Positions 26,606 to 33,112 of a stretch of 33,112 bases of DNA are shown in pieces. Both the position numbers and the translations under genes were made by a program. Source of the stretch: Streptomyces populi (GTDB lineage: Bacteria; Actinomycetota; Actinomycetes; Streptomycetales; Streptomycetaceae); assembly GCF_002911015.1 (NCBI RefSeq), contig NZ_KZ626931.1, forward strand, positions 1 through 33,112. Direction: 5' to 3'. The notes beneath the pieces were generated by a model, which ran no database searches, was not told the origin of the DNA, and saw only the letters and a program-made list of their open reading frames with translations. The first letter of the stretch is position 1. Each line of letters opens with the position of its first letter.

Positions 26606-26963
26606 CCCGCTCCGGCCGCCGGCCTGTCCGGCCCGGGTGCGGGAGTCCGCCGGGGCGGGCTCCACGGCGCGGGACGGGCATGCGTGAGCCCCGGCCGCGT
26701 GGCGGCCGGGGCTCACGGGGTGCCGCGGAACGAATTGGGGTGTGAACCGCGCCACCGGCGACAACCGTGGCCCGGGTCAATGGGTGGACGTCGCACCGCT
26801 GACTATCGCAGACCCGGCCGACTGATCCAAAAGAGGGGCTCCCGCTCCGCCCCCGGGGCCCGCCGCCCCGCTGCCCCGTACCCGGAAGCCGTGGAGCGAC
26901 CCGCACCACCACCCGGTCGGACCAATCGCCGGTTTTTCGGCCGATTCACCCTTAAATGGTCCG
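26606..26963. other. Intergenic region, GHKL ATPase / deacetylase-like gene
   Basis: 358 bp with the strong terminator at 26683-26717 and then about 245 bp of probable promoter and leader sequence for the next gene. An A/T-richer patch CTTAAAT lies 7 nt before the GTG at 26964. No ORF of coding character. Confidence 0.4.
26683..26717. terminator. Terminator hairpin after the GHKL ATPase gene
   Basis: Perfect 16-bp stem CGTGAGCCCCGGCCGC and its complement with a 3-nt loop (GTG), 77 nt past the stop. Confidence 0.9.
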
Positions 26964-27803
26964 GTGACCACGCCCGCCGAAGACCCCCCGGCCCCCGCTC
27001 CACCCCGGCGCGCCGCCCTGCTCACGGGACTCGCGCTCACCGCGGGAACCCTCGCCGCCGGAGCGGCCGCGGGCTGTTCCGCCCCGCGAGCCGCCCGCTC
27101 CGGCGATCTCACGGCACCTCAGGCCGCGCCCAGCGCGTCCCCCGCCCCGGCGACCCGTGGAGCCCCCGCCCGCGCCCCCGCGCCCCGCCGCTATCCCGGC
27201 CAGCCCTCCGAGATCACCCACGGCCCCCGTACCGGTTCGTCCGAGGTGGCCCTCACCTTCCACGGCCAGGGCGACCCCGCCGTCGCGAAGGCGCTCCTCG
27301 GCGAGGCGGAGAAGGCCGGGGCCAGGGTCACCGTTCTCGCCGTCGGCACCTGGCTGGACGAACACCCCGACATCGCCCGCCGCATCCTCGACGGCGGCCA
27401 CGACCTCGGCAACCACACCCTCCGCCACCTCGACATCAACGCGATGACGGAGGCGGAGGCGGCCGCGGAGATCCGGGGGTGCGCGGACCGCCTCGAGCGC
27501 CTCACCGGCTCGATCGGCACCTGGTTCCGGCCCTCCCGCAGCCCCAGGGCCTCCCCCCTGGTCCAGCGCCTGGCCCGCGAAGCGGGCTACCCGCACACGC
27601 TCTCCTACGACGTCGACTCCCTCGACTACACCTCGCCGGGGGCCGCCGCCGTCACCCGCAAGGTCCTGGCCGAGGTCCGCCCCGGCTCCGTCGTGAGCCT
27701 GCACTTCGGATACGCGGACACGGTCGCCGCCCTCCCCGCCCTCCTGCACGAACTCGACCGCCGCGGCCTCGGCGCGGTCACCACCACGGAGCTGCTGAGC
27801 TGA
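26964..27803 (+). CDS. Divergent polysaccharide-deacetylase-like (NodB/CE4) lipoprotein
   Basis: 279 residues. The N-terminus PPRRAALLTGLALTAG resembles a Tat signal with a possible lipobox AAGC (Cys38), followed by an Ala/Pro-rich linker and a NodB-fold domain (about 83-275). Motif 2, His-Thr-x-x-His, is present (HTLRH, 151-155), as are FRPSR (188-192, motif 3), YDVDSLDY (215-222, motif 4) and SLHFGY (245-250, motif 5). Motif 1, normally TFDDG, reads TFHGQG (98-103), so both the catalytic base Asp and the metal-binding Asp are missing. It may have lost activity, bind metal through the new His, or bind glycans. The GTG start has no SD. The next gene starts inside its stop codon, so the two are coupled. 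Confidence 0.85.
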   Translation: MTTPAEDPPAPAPPRRAALLTGLALTAGTLAAGAAAGCSAPRAARSGDLTAPQAAPSASPAPATRGAPARAPAPRRYPGQPSEITHGPRTGSSEVALTFHGQGDPAVAKALLGEAEKAGARVTVLAVGTWLDEHPDIARRILDGGHDLGNHTLRHLDINAMTEAEAAAEIRGCADRLERLTGSIGTWFRPSRSPRASPLVQRLAREAGYPHTLSYDVDSLDYTSPGAAAVTRKVLAEVRPGSVVSLHFGYADTVAALPALLHELDRRGLGAVTTTELLS

Positions 27804-29005
27804 TGCTGACGCCCCCCTCCTCCCCCCTGCGCCGCGTCCTGATCGCGGGCGCCGCCCTCACCGCGTTCGCCGCCCTCGCGGGCTGCGGCGCCTCCTCCCC
27901 GGACCACGCGGACCAGGTCCGCGCCACCACCAAGGCGGCCGTCCCGCCCGCCCCGGTCAAGAAGAAGGCCGTCCAGGGGCTGCCCGGCATGCCCCCCTTG
28001 CTGGACCCGGCGGACGTGTACGCCGCCGACCGCCCGAACCGGCTCTCCCCGGTGGTCAAGGACTTCCCGTCCCGGGTCTACGTGCCCAACACCAACTCCA
28101 ACACGGTCACGGTCATCGACCCGGCGACGTACAAGGTCATCGAGACGATCCCGGTCGGCGTCCAGCCCCAGCACGTCGTCCCCTCCTGGGACCTGAAGAC
28201 CCTGTGGGTCAACAACGACCGCGGCAACACCCTCACCCCCATCGACCCGAGGACCGGCAAGGCGGGCGAGCCGGTCGACGTGCACGACCCGTACAACCTC
28301 TACTTCACGCCCAACGGCAAGTACGCGATCGTGATGGCCTCCCTCGACCGCGAACTCGTCTTCCGCGACGCGCACACCATGAAGACCGTCAGGACGGAGC
28401 CGGTCAGCTGTTACGGCGTCAACCACGCCGACTTCTCCCCGGACGGCCGCTACTTCATCGTGTCCTGCGAGTTCAGCGGCGAACTCCTGAAGGTCGACAC
28501 CGAGCGGATGAAGGTGATCGGCCAGCAGAAGCTGCCCTTCCACGGGGCGATGCCGCAGGACGTGAAGATCTCCCCGGACGGCAAGCGGTTCTACATCGCC
28601 GACATGATGGCCGACGGCGTGTGGATCCTCGACGGCGACAAGTTCACCCAGCCCGTCCTGCTGCACACGGGCAAGGGCGCCCACGGTCTCTACGTCAGCC
28701 GGGACTCGCACGAGATGTACATCTCCAACCGCGGCGAAGGCACCGTCTCCATCTTCGACTTCACGCAGAACCGCCTCACCAAGAAGTGGCACCTGCCCGA
28801 CGGGGGCAGCCCCGACATGGGCGGCGTCTCGGCGGACGGCAAGGTCCTGTGGCTCTCCGGGCGGTACAACTCGGAGGTGTACGCCATCGACACCCGCACC
28901 GGCCACCAGCTCGCCCGCATCCCCGTCGGCAGCGGCCCGCACGGCCTCGCCGTCTACCCCCAGCCCGGCCGGTACTCGCTCGGCCACACCGGCATCTTCC
29001 GCTAG
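27803..29005 (+). CDS. YncE-like beta-propeller lipoprotein
   Basis: 400 residues. Signal peptide with a clear lipobox LAGC (Cys28), a linker, then a seven-bladed-type propeller of YVTN/YncE repeats. Examples are RVYVPNTNSNTVTVIDPATYK, HADFSPDGRYFIVSCEFSG, VKISPDGKRFYIADMMADG, GLYVSRDSHEMYISNRGEGT and GGVSADGKVLWLSGRYNSE. YncE-type propellers are surface or periplasmic binding proteins; no enzymatic residues are recognisable. The ATG at 27803 overlaps the TGA of the deacetylase-like gene by 1 nt (TGATG), so translation is coupled and the two products probably act together on the outer face of the membrane. The ligand cannot be predicted. Conserved His in several blades (for example QPQHVVP, VNHADF, GAHGLY, GPHGLA) could suggest a metal or heme ligand, which is speculation. 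Confidence 0.88.
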   Translation: MLTPPSSPLRRVLIAGAALTAFAALAGCGASSPDHADQVRATTKAAVPPAPVKKKAVQGLPGMPPLLDPADVYAADRPNRLSPVVKDFPSRVYVPNTNSNTVTVIDPATYKVIETIPVGVQPQHVVPSWDLKTLWVNNDRGNTLTPIDPRTGKAGEPVDVHDPYNLYFTPNGKYAIVMASLDRELVFRDAHTMKTVRTEPVSCYGVNHADFSPDGRYFIVSCEFSGELLKVDTERMKVIGQQKLPFHGAMPQDVKISPDGKRFYIADMMADGVWILDGDKFTQPVLLHTGKGAHGLYVSRDSHEMYISNRGEGTVSIFDFTQNRLTKKWHLPDGGSPDMGGVSADGKVLWLSGRYNSEVYAIDTRTGHQLARIPVGSGPHGLAVYPQPGRYSLGHTGIFR

Positions 29006-29030
29006 GTCCTGTCCGAGGTCCTGTCCGACG
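29006..29030. repeat. Short 12-bp tandem direct repeat
   Basis: AGGTCCTGTCCG twice in tandem, beginning at the stop codon region of the propeller gene. Significance unknown; it may be slippage near the gene end. Confidence 0.5.
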
Positions 29031-29055
29031 ACTTCCGTCCGCCCCAGGAGGAAGA

Positions 29056-29086
29056 GGCCGGGGCCGTGCTCCGTACGGCCCCGGCC
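29056..29086. terminator. Bidirectional terminator hairpin, propeller / GNAT
   Basis: 12-bp perfect stem GGCCGGGGCCGT and its complement with a 7-nt loop, between two converging stops (29005 and 29109). Confidence 0.85.
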
Positions 29087-29108
29087 CACCGGTGCCGAGC
29101 GGGAGTCG

Positions 29109-29750
29109 TCACCGTCCCGGCGCGAGGAGCAGTGCCTCCGCGCCGACGGGACGGTAGCCCGCCGCCTGGAACGCCCGCACGCTGCGGGCGTTCCCCGCGG
29201 CCACCTGGGCCCAGACCGCCTCGCCGGCCAGGTGCCGCGCCGCCGACGCGAGCGCCCGGCCCAGCCCCCGGTGCCGGGCGCCCTCGTCCACCTCGACCGC
29301 GGCCTCCAGACGCCCCCCGACCCCCCGCCCGAGGACGAGGACCCCGCCGTCCGCGGCCCACACCCGTACTCCGTCGCGCCGCCTCCGGGCCGCCGCGACC
29401 CGGGGATGGGCGAGGGCGTCGACCTCTTCGAGCGGGAGGGGCGCGGGGCCGGGGAGCGGGGCGGCGACGGACAGCAGGTCGACCGTGTCGTTCGACCGCC
29501 CCGTCCGTTCCATGAACGCGGCGAGGAAGCGCGGGTTCATGGCGGCCGCGAGCGCATCGCAGTCGAGGACCGCCAGCGCGGCCCGCACCCGGTCCTCGTC
29601 CTCGTCGGTGAAGACGACGGAGTGCGCGGTGAAGGCGAGGACGCCGGCGTCGCGGGGGGAGTGCTGGCGCACGACCGTGACGGCGCCGTCGGGCGGAGGG
29701 AAGACCCCCCGGGCGGCCGCGTCCAGTATGTCGCGCAGAGTGCCGGGCAT
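29109..29750 (-). CDS. GNAT family N-acetyltransferase
   Basis: 213 residues, cytoplasmic. The C-terminal half has the GNAT acetyl-CoA-binding motif A (VDEGARHRGLGRALASAA, with the RxxGxG loop) and motif B-like NARSVRAFQAAGYRPVG. The N-terminal half (about 1-95, LRDILDAAARGVFPPPDG, then VVRQHSPRDAGVLAFTAHSVVF and NPRFLAAFMERTG) is not standard GNAT and resembles the substrate-side domain seen in some actinobacterial GNATs. The ATG at 29750 has GGAGG 6 nt upstream. Acceptor molecule unknown. It converges with the propeller gene and is divergent from the EF-hand gene. Confidence 0.85.
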   Translation of the reverse strand: MPGTLRDILDAAARGVFPPPDGAVTVVRQHSPRDAGVLAFTAHSVVFTDEDEDRVRAALAVLDCDALAAAMNPRFLAAFMERTGRSNDTVDLLSVAAPLPGPAPLPLEEVDALAHPRVAAARRRRDGVRVWAADGGVLVLGRGVGGRLEAAVEVDEGARHRGLGRALASAARHLAGEAVWAQVAAGNARSVRAFQAAGYRPVGAEALLLAPGR

Positions 29751-29895
29751 CGCTGTCCTCCGCCGCTCGAGTCCCCACCCGTCCAGGGGCCCGGGCCCGC
29801 GGACACGGTCGACGACGGTACCGGACTTCTCCCCGTCGGGGCACTGTGAGCAATTCGGCCGGGTGGGCGTGGCACTGCGCGTTCACGAGGACCGT

Positions 29896-29901
29896 TAATC
29901 T
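29896..29901 (+). promoter_or_regulatory. -10-like element of the EF-hand gene
   Basis: TAATCT, a TANNNT -10 in otherwise GC-rich DNA, 57-62 nt upstream of the preferred GTG start. No good -35 is visible at 17-18 bp. Confidence 0.4.
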
Positions 29902-29957
29902 GACCTCCGTACACAAGGCAGTGACGCATGACTGATGCACGACGAAGGGGCGGACCG

Positions 29958-30170
29958 GTGGCCGACATCGAGGAAGCACGCAAGCAGTTCGAGCGGATCG
30001 ATTCGGACGGTGACGGGTTCATCACCGCGGCCGAGTTCAAGTCCGCTCTCGCCCAGGGCGGCGACTGGAACGTCACCGAGTCGGTGGCGGAGGCCGTCAT
30101 CGCCAGCCGCGACCTCAACGGCGACAAGGTCCTCTCGTTCGACGAGTTCTGGACCCACCTGAACAAGTGA
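29958..30170 (+). CDS. Two-EF-hand calcium-binding protein
   Basis: 70-residue acidic calmodulin-like protein. EF-hand 1 loop at residues 15-26 (DSDGDGFITAAE) and EF-hand 2 loop at 52-63 (DLNGDKVLSFDE) both keep the calcium ligands at positions 1, 3, 5 and 12. No signal or membrane segment, so it acts in the cytoplasm as a sensor or buffer. S. coelicolor carries several small EF-hand proteins linked to calcium-dependent germination and aerial growth; which of them this matches I cannot prove here. Preferred start GTG at 29958, preceded by GAAGGGG and giving MADIEEARKQF. An ATG at 29928 is in frame with AAGG further away and would add 10 residues. A strong terminator follows. Confidence 0.93.
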   Translation: MADIEEARKQFERIDSDGDGFITAAEFKSALAQGGDWNVTESVAEAVIASRDLNGDKVLSFDEFWTHLNK

Positions 30171-30176
30171 CACCGC

Positions 30177-30218
30177 CCGGAGGGGCGCCCGCAGGGATCT
30201 TCGCGGGCGCCCCTCCGG
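30177..30218. terminator. Bidirectional terminator hairpin, EF-hand / MOSC
   Basis: Perfect 16-bp stem CCGGAGGGGCGCCCGC and its complement with a 10-nt loop, between converging stops (30170 and 30260). Confidence 0.9.
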
Positions 30219-30259
30219 CGTGCGCGGGGCAGTCGTGGTCCCCGCGTCCCGGAACGGGA

Positions 30260-30802
30260 TCAGACGACCTCCAGGGGCCGGTGCGGTCCGTCCGGGAGCT
30301 CCACCGTCACACCGTCGCCGGGCCGCACCACCCCGCCGACGAGGACGACACCCATGATCCCGGACCTGAACCGGGTCCTTCCGTCCTCGCCGCGGCCGAC
30401 GACCTGCTTCAGCAGGCCCTTCCGGAAGGTGTCGATCTGGGCGCAGGGGTTCCGCAGCCCGGTCACCTCGACGACGGCCGCCGCCCCGAGGCGCAGCAGC
30501 GTCCCGGTGGGGAGTCCCAGCAGATCGACGCCCCGGGTGGTGACGTTCTCGCCGAGCTGACCGGCCGCGACCTCGAATCCGGCCTCCCGGACCTCGTCGA
30601 ACAGCTCCTCGTGGATGAGGTGCACCTGCCGCAGGTTCGGCTGCGAGGGATCCTTCTCCATCCGGAACCGGTGCTTGACCGTCGCCCCGGCGTGCACGTC
30701 CCCCTCCACCCCGAGCCCGGCGAGCAGGGTGACGCTCTCCCGGTTCGGCTTGGTGAACGAGTACGTCCCGTTGCTGCTGACCGCTGTGACCGTTCCGCCC
30801 AT
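30260..30802 (-). CDS. MOSC domain protein
   Basis: 180-residue cytoplasmic protein with a MOSC (molybdenum cofactor sulfurase C-terminal) beta-barrel. Landmarks: GLGVEGDVHAG, RQVHLIHEELFDEV, LGENVTTRGVDLLGLPTG, and VTGLRNPCAQID with the conserved Cys120, the candidate sulfur-carrying residue. MOSC proteins bind or transfer sulfur, often for the molybdenum cofactor; YiiM-like members reduce N-hydroxylated compounds. The ATG at 30802 has GGGGAG 7 nt upstream. No molybdenum-enzyme gene is visible in the window, although a nitrate transporter lies 1 kb away, which hints only loosely at nitrate metabolism. Confidence 0.9.
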   Translation of the reverse strand: MGGTVTAVSSNGTYSFTKPNRESVTLLAGLGVEGDVHAGATVKHRFRMEKDPSQPNLRQVHLIHEELFDEVREAGFEVAAGQLGENVTTRGVDLLGLPTGTLLRLGAAAVVEVTGLRNPCAQIDTFRKGLLKQVVGRGEDGRTRFRSGIMGVVLVGGVVRPGDGVTVELPDGPHRPLEVV

Positions 30803-30926
30803 GTGACCGCTCCCCGTTCGTCCGGCGGCCGATCGCGCCGGTGACCGGCGAAATCGTACGGCCCGCGCCGCACGGACACCGGAGCGCGGTCCGGGACCGG
30901 CCGCCGGACCGGTGGCCGCGGGCCCG

Positions 30927-31484
30927 CTAGGCGTCGTCCGCCCACGCGCGCAGGGCCGCCTTGGTCCCGAAGTCCGCGACGTCCCGGTCCACCGGCTCGG
31001 AGGTGTACTGGTGGAAGCGCCACTTCGCCCGGATGCGGGGCTCGCCGGCGGTCACGTAGTCGGCGATCCACAGGCCGTCGCCCGCGTACGAGGTGGTGTC
31101 GACGTTCAGCCAGAAGTCCCGGTTCGTGTAGAGCACCACGCGGTTGTCGGGACGGAGGTCCTTCACCTCACGGATGAAACGGTCCTTTTCCGCGTTGCTC
31201 GCGTGGGTGCCCTCGCCGGTGGTCTCCCAGTCGACGGCGAGCAGGTCGCCCGCCCGCTCGGGGGCCTTGCTCACGAAGTAAGCGGCCTGGGCGCTGATGT
31301 TGCCGGGCCACAGGAAGTGGTAGAAGCCGACGACGCAGTCCGCGTCGCGGGCCGTCCTCACCTGCGCGGCGAGTTTCGGGTTGACGTACGAGCGGCCCTC
31401 CGTCGCCTTGACGAAGACGAAGGAGAGGCCGGCGGTGCTGTACGTGGACGACTGGTAGGCGCTGACGTCGATGCCTCGCAGCAT
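30927..31484 (-). CDS. GH25-type muramidase without signal peptide
   Basis: 185-residue single-domain protein of the GH25 lysozyme family (cleaves beta-1,4 between N-acetylmuramic acid and N-acetylglucosamine). MLRGIDVSAYQ opens the barrel with Asp6; the catalytic DxE pair is Asp85 and Glu87 in LAVDWETTG; GFYHFLWPG, VVLYTN and FHQYTS match other barrel strands. The ATG at 31484 has GGAGG 8 nt upstream and starts exactly at the first barrel strand. There is no signal peptide, transmembrane segment or wall-binding domain, and the upstream extension of the frame (to 31643) has none either. It resembles a phage-type endolysin, but no phage genes are nearby. Confidence 0.88.
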   Translation of the reverse strand: MLRGIDVSAYQSSTYSTAGLSFVFVKATEGRSYVNPKLAAQVRTARDADCVVGFYHFLWPGNISAQAAYFVSKAPERAGDLLAVDWETTGEGTHASNAEKDRFIREVKDLRPDNRVVLYTNRDFWLNVDTTSYAGDGLWIADYVTAGEPRIRAKWRFHQYTSEPVDRDVADFGTKAALRAWADDA

Positions 31485-31876
31485 GGATGGAGCCTCCGTG
31501 CGTGTGGGGGAGGGGGAGGGGCCACGCGGGCGCGATGCCCGGTGACGGATGCCCGGCGACCGCGGGGAACGGCCGCCGTTGTCCGCGGGGCGGGTCCGGC
31601 AGGGACAACTGTCTTTGGAATTCCCCCACTTCGACCGCTCCACGCTCGCACGCGTGACCGGCCCGCCCGTACCCGTCCGTACGGTCCTCCCGCCCCGGGC
31701 CGGTCGGCCGCGTGGTGATGGCCCGTCCGCCGGGCCCCCGGGGCCGGGTGGCCCACGCGGCGGGGCGGCCCTTTCGCGGATTCTGGCTCCGGGCGGCGAA
31801 GCGCGCGAACGGGCCGCCGTCCCGCGGGACCGGAGGACGACCGGGCCCGGCCGACGTGAGTGAAGGAGCGGGCGGA
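31485..31876. other. Divergent intergenic region, GH25 / nitrate transporter
   Basis: 392 bp. It holds both leaders and a long-range inverted repeat (GCCGCGTGG at 31707-31715, CCACGCGGC at 31753-31761) enclosing GC-rich sequence. No clear promoter pair and no credible additional gene. Confidence 0.4.
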
Positions 31877-33112
31877 ATGCTGCAGTCGTCGAGAAGCCAG
31901 GAGCCGGAACGGGGTCCGGAGCAGGAGCCGGCCTCCGGGCGGGCGCAGGGACCGGGACGGGAGCCGGCGCCCGTGGCCGTCCCCGGCAGGGCGTGGCTGG
32001 CGCTGGCGCTGGCCACGGTCGGCTTCGCCGTCAACTTCTGGGCGTGGGCGCTGCTCAGCCCGCTCGGCCCGCGCTTCAAGGACTCCCTGGACCTGTCCTC
32101 CTTCCAGCAGTCGCTCCTGGTGGCGGTGCCGGTCGTGGTCGGCTCACTGGGCCGCATCCCGGTCGGGGCCCTCACCGACCGGTTCGGCGGCCGGGTGATG
32201 TTCCCGCTGGTCTCGGCCGCCACGATCGTCCCGGTGCTCTACCTCGGCCTCGCCGGGCACTCCTCGCTGGGGGCCCTGCTGGCCGGCGGCTTCTTCCTCG
32301 GCATCGGGGGCACGGCCTTCGCCGTCGGGGTGCCGCTCGTCAGCGCGTGGTTCCCGCCCGAGCGCAGGGGCCTGGCCATCGGGATCTTCGGCGCGGGCAT
32401 GGGCGGCACCGCCGTCAGCGCCCTGACCACGGTGAAGCTGGTGGACGCGCACGGTCTGGCCGCCCCGTTCCTGATCACCGCCGCCGTGCTGGCCGTGTAC
32501 GCGGTGACGGCGGCGCTCCTGCTGCGCGACGCCCCAGGGCGTGCCGTGCCGACGGAGCCGCTCGCCCGCCGCCTGGCCGCCACCGTCCGGCTGGGCATCA
32601 CCTGGCAGGCCTCGGCCCTCTACGCGGTGGCGTTCGGCGGCTACGTGGCCTTCTCCGTCTACCTGCCGACCTACCTCAAGACCGGCTACGGCCTGCCCCA
32701 GGCCGACGCGGCGAACCGGATGGCCGGATTCGTGCTGCTGGCCGTGGCGATGCGGCCGGTCGGCGGCTGGCTGTCGGACCGCCTCGGCCCGGTCCGGGTC
32801 CTCACCGGATCGCTGAGCGTGCTGCTCGCCGGAGCGGCCGTGCAGTCGCTGACGCCCTCGCTGGCCCCGGTCGGCACCATCGCCTTCCTCGCCATGGGCG
32901 CCGCCCTCGGCGCGGGCAGCGGAGCGGTCTTCGCCCTGGTGGCGCTGCTCGCCCCGGGCAACCAGGTCGGCTCGGTCACCGGCATCGTCGGCGCGGCGGG
33001 CGGACTGGGCGGATTCCTGCCGCCCCTGGTCATGGGCGTGCTCTACGGGAAGTACGGGGACTACGGGGTCGGCCTGGCCCTGCTGGGCCTCGTCGCCGCC
33101 GCGGCACTGGCC
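31877..33112 (+). CDS. NarK-type nitrate/nitrite transporter (cut by window edge)
   Basis: Major facilitator superfamily protein; 412 codons are visible and the frame is open at the edge. After a polar N-terminus (1-36) come about 11 membrane helices. The NNP (nitrate-nitrite porter) signatures are clear: GIGGTAFAVGVPLVSAWFPP near 142, RGLAIGIFGAGMGGT near 164, and the nitrate signature GSVTGIVGAAGGLGGFLPP at 365-383. The substrate-binding arginines correspond to Arg93 (GRIPVGALTDRFG, helix 2) and Arg293 (MRPVGGWLSDRLG, helix 8). It likely imports nitrate or exports nitrite. The ATG at 31877 has AAGGAG 8 nt upstream. Only the last helix and tail should be missing. Confidence 0.92.
   Translation, partial: MLQSSRSQEPERGPEQEPASGRAQGPGREPAPVAVPGRAWLALALATVGFAVNFWAWALLSPLGPRFKDSLDLSSFQQSLLVAVPVVVGSLGRIPVGALTDRFGGRVMFPLVSAATIVPVLYLGLAGHSSLGALLAGGFFLGIGGTAFAVGVPLVSAWFPPERRGLAIGIFGAGMGGTAVSALTTVKLVDAHGLAAPFLITAAVLAVYAVTAALLLRDAPGRAVPTEPLARRLAATVRLGITWQASALYAVAFGGYVAFSVYLPTYLKTGYGLPQADAANRMAGFVLLAVAMRPVGGWLSDRLGPVRVLTGSLSVLLAGAAVQSLTPSLAPVGTIAFLAMGAALGAGSGAVFALVALLAPGNQVGSVTGIVGAAGGLGGFLPPLVMGVLYGKYGDYGVGLALLGLVAAAALA

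Noticed and set aside
31485..31643. Longer GH25 protein starting at 31643
   Set aside because: The extra 53 residues are Arg/Pro/Ser-rich without a signal peptide, and the SD-preceded ATG at 31484 starts at the first barrel strand.

Overview
The window is high-GC actinobacterial DNA, almost certainly a Streptomyces chromosome. Codons end in G or C, GTG starts are common, secreted enzymes have long Ala-rich signal peptides, one gene carries a rare TTA codon, and glgE and glgP are neighbours. From memory, the order glgE, glgP, two neutral proteases, glgX, two L,D-transpeptidases, enoyl-CoA hydratase, anti-sigma-like ATPase and EF-hand protein resembles the chromosomal core of S. coelicolor. I see no rRNA, tRNA, CRISPR array, insertion sequence or prophage.

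Layout. Positions 1-5509 hold glycogen and maltose-1-phosphate metabolism: glgE (running off the left edge) and glgP, separated by a secreted subtilisin-like protease. Positions 5538-10280 hold a DUF1990 protein and two tandem paralogous M4 neutral metalloproteases, the second with a C-terminal P domain. Positions 10845-12175 hold a secreted protein with a tuberculosis-necrotizing-toxin-like (TNT) NAD glycohydrolase domain, followed by a small cytoplasmic protein that may be its immunity factor. Positions 12228-19571 are a tight four-gene operon of ABC half-exporters forming two likely heterodimers. Positions 19718-24809 hold glgX and, divergent from it, two tandem lipoprotein L,D-transpeptidases. 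Then come a leaderless enoyl-CoA hydratase, a GHKL ATPase (RsbW-like) gene with a TTA codon, a coupled pair (divergent polysaccharide-deacetylase-like lipoprotein and YncE-like beta-propeller lipoprotein), a GNAT acetyltransferase, a two-EF-hand calcium-binding protein, a MOSC protein, a GH25 muramidase without a signal peptide, and a NarK-type nitrate/nitrite transporter cut by the right edge.

How the genes fit together. GlgE extends alpha-glucan from maltose-1-phosphate, GlgP releases glucose-1-phosphate from chain ends, and GlgX debranches, so the window carries both building and breakdown of storage glucan. Most other genes act outside the membrane or on the wall: three proteases, two L,D-transpeptidases, a deacetylase-like protein, a muramidase and a secreted NADase-like protein. 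Strong perfect hairpins separate most transcription units.

The most notable items are: the secreted TNT-like protein with its small partner; an ABC pair in which complementary halves of one ATP site have decayed while the other site is intact; a roughly 150-residue Lys/Ala-rich N-terminal extension on GlgE; and a NodB-like protein that lacks the catalytic Asp-Asp motif.
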